A stretch of 6,527 nucleotides of DNA, from the NCBI RefSeq assembly GCF_946478835.1, contig NZ_CAMLDV010000180.1, forward strand, positions 1 to 6,527. The letters are read 5' to 3'. Below, piece by piece: positions 4,918 to 6,527 of this stretch (positions within the stretch are counted from its first letter, which is position 1; every line of letters starts with the position of its first letter). The translations under genes and the position numbers were made by a program. The stretch is from an uncultured Bdellovibrio sp. GTDB taxonomy: Bacteria > Bdellovibrionota > Bdellovibrionia > Bdellovibrionales > Bdellovibrionaceae. The notes beneath the pieces are model-generated. The model worked only from the letters and a program-made list of their open reading frames with translations. It ran no database searches and was not told the DNA's origin.

Positions 4918-6527
4918 ATGTGCGGAATCGTCGGCTATTTAGGCCCTCAAAACCCTAAAGATATTATTATCAATGGTCTTAAAAAACTCGAATACCGTGG
5001 CTATGACAGCGCCGGTGTTGCGATTTTAGATCAAGGCAAAACCAAGCGCGTGCGTGCTCAGGGGAAATTAAAAGCTCTTGAAGACAAACTCACGAGCGAA
5101 AAATTCGATGGTCATATCGGCATCGGTCACACTCGTTGGGCGACTCACGGTAAACCTTCTGAAAGAAACGCCCATCCGCACCAAGTGCGCGGAATCAATC
5201 TTGTGCACAACGGGATCATTGAAAACTATCTTGAAATCCGCGAAGAGCTTTTGGCGCAAGGGGCTGAGATCACGTCAGACACAGACTCTGAACTTGTGGC
5301 GCACTTGATTGCGAACGAAATTGAAACGACGAAAGATCTTTTTAAGGCCGTTGAAGGTGTCTTGCAAAAAATCCGCGGCGCTTTCTCAATCCTTGTGATG
5401 TGGGAACAAGAGCCGGATCGTTTGGTGGCATTTAAAGATGGCCCACCTCTTGTTGTCGGTCTTGGTTCCAAAGAAGTGTTTGTCGCCAGTGACGTTCAGG
5501 CATTGATCCAATACACAAAACAATTCGTGTATCTTGAAGATCGCGAAATCGCGAATATCAAAGGCGCCGACGTGCAATTCTTCTCTGCCAATGGTTTCCC
5601 GATTCAAAAGAAGATCGTGGAGCTGAATTGGAATCCAGAGATGGTGGAAAAGCAGGGATACGCTCATTACATGCTGAAAGAAATCTACGAGCAACCGCGT
5701 GCTGTCGCAGCTGCGATTGAACCGCATGTGAATCCTGAGAACTTCTCCGTCGCTTTAAAAAACATCGGCTTCGGTGGTCAACCTGTTCAGAAATTAGAAG
5801 AGCTTGATAGCAAAGCAGACTGGGCAAAAACGCAGGAAGTGTTTAAAAACATCGACCGTGTTTTCATCATCGCCTGCGGAACAAGTAACTATGCTGGCAT
5901 GGTTGGAAAATATTTGATTGAACAGTTGGCAAAAGTCCCTGTGGAAGTGGATATCGCCAGCGAATTCCGTTATCGCAATCCTGTGATTCCACCAAAATCT
6001 TTGGTCGTCACGGTTTCTCAAAGTGGTGAGACGGCAGATACTTTGGCAGCGATTCGCATGGCCAAAGAAATGGGCGCGACGACTTTGAGTATCTGTAACG
6101 TGAAGAACTCAACAATCGATCGTGAAGCTCATGGTCATTTGTACATGAACTCAGGTCCTGAAATCGGTGTGGCTTCAACAAAAGCTTTCACAAGCACGAT
6201 GGCTGTTCTTCACTGTTTGTCGATTGCGATTGCTCGCACTCGCGGAACAATGAATGAAGCAACGGAAAAAGAATTGGTTAAAGCCATCCTCGCAGTTCCA
6301 AGTCAGATGGAAGGCGTTTTGGCTTATGACAAATATTTCGAAGAAGCCGCTTCTGGTTTAAAACTTTTCCGCGGTTTCCTTTACATGGGTCGTGGCACAA
6401 GCTTCCCGATTGCGATGGAAGGGGCTTTAAAACTCAAAGAACTGGCTTACATGCACGCCGAAGGCTATGCGGCTGGCGAAATGAAGCACGGTCCTTTGGC
6501 GTTGATTGACGAGCGTATGGCGATCGT
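4918..6527 (+). CDS. glmS: GlmS, glutamine-fructose-6-phosphate aminotransferase (isomerizing), partial at the 3' end
   Basis: 536 codons are present, running off the right edge; the family is usually about 600-610 residues, so roughly 70 are missing. GlmS converts fructose-6-phosphate and glutamine to glucosamine-6-phosphate and glutamate, the committed step towards UDP-GlcNAc. The N-terminal glutaminase domain starts MCGIVGYLG, with Cys2 the nucleophile once Met is removed, followed by YRGYDSAG, HTRWATHG (71-78), HNGIIEN (97-103) and SDTDSE (120-125). The first SIS domain carries CGTSNYAG (320-327) and SQSGETADT (367-375), then EIGVASTKAFTS. The second SIS domain includes GRGTSFPIAMEGALKLKE (491-508) and the HAEGYAAGEMKHGP block, where the window nears its end. 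The linker between EQP (258-260) and Cys320 is about 20 residues longer than my recollection of E. coli GlmS. It follows glmU after 7 nt. Confidence 0.97.
   Translation, partial: MCGIVGYLGPQNPKDIIINGLKKLEYRGYDSAGVAILDQGKTKRVRAQGKLKALEDKLTSEKFDGHIGIGHTRWATHGKPSERNAHPHQVRGINLVHNGIIENYLEIREELLAQGAEITSDTDSELVAHLIANEIETTKDLFKAVEGVLQKIRGAFSILVMWEQEPDRLVAFKDGPPLVVGLGSKEVFVASDVQALIQYTKQFVYLEDREIANIKGADVQFFSANGFPIQKKIVELNWNPEMVEKQGYAHYMLKEIYEQPRAVAAAIEPHVNPENFSVALKNIGFGGQPVQKLEELDSKADWAKTQEVFKNIDRVFIIACGTSNYAGMVGKYLIEQLAKVPVEVDIASEFRYRNPVIPPKSLVVTVSQSGETADTLAAIRMAKEMGATTLSICNVKNSTIDREAHGHLYMNSGPEIGVASTKAFTSTMAVLHCLSIAIARTRGTMNEATEKELVKAILAVPSQMEGVLAYDKYFEEAASGLKLFRGFLYMGRGTSFPIAMEGALKLKELAYMHAEGYAAGEMKHGPLALIDERMAI

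Overview
This looks like an ordinary chromosomal segment of a Gram-negative bacterium of moderate GC (roughly 45-50% by eye). The gene set and protein style fit a delta-proteobacterium in the broad sense. A Bdellovibrio-type organism is my best guess, but that rests on general resemblance and not on any diagnostic marker. I see no mobile element, tRNA, rRNA, CRISPR array or sign of recent transfer. Coding density is very high: the only non-coding stretches are about 102, 57 and 7 bases long.

Layout. The left half (1-3458) is a minus-strand run of four genes. In transcription order these are an M14-family zinc carboxypeptidase resembling the murein-tripeptide amidase MpaA (3458-2763), a HAD-superfamily hydrolase (2763-2080), a large soluble multidomain histidine kinase (2092-236), and the first 44 codons of a response regulator (133-1, running off the left edge). 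The first three overlap end to end, by 1 nt (TGATG) and then 13 nt, so they almost certainly form one translationally coupled operon. The response regulator follows after 102 bases that carry a good sigma70-type promoter overlapped by a 20-bp near-perfect palindrome. It may therefore be expressed both from the operon and from its own regulated promoter. The right half (3516-6527) is a plus-strand glmU-glmS pair, diverging from the M14 gene across 57 bases and running off the right edge inside glmS.

How the genes work together. GlmS makes glucosamine-6-phosphate from fructose-6-phosphate and glutamine. GlmU performs the last two steps to UDP-GlcNAc, the precursor of peptidoglycan and lipopolysaccharide. 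(GlmM, the intervening mutase, is not in the window.) The divergent M14 enzyme, if MpaA-like, would recycle peptidoglycan peptides in the cytoplasm, so the two transcription units may share a cell-wall theme. The kinase and response regulator could be a two-component pair.

The most notable feature is the kinase. It has a textbook H-box, but its ATP-binding domain is degenerate: the key N-box Asn is Ser, the G1 motif is incomplete and the F-box/ATP-lid stretch is missing. Its N-terminal domain looks like a receiver that has lost its phosphoacceptor Asp. I found no convincing wholly new system; the divergent kinase and the palindromic promoter are the items that merit a second look.
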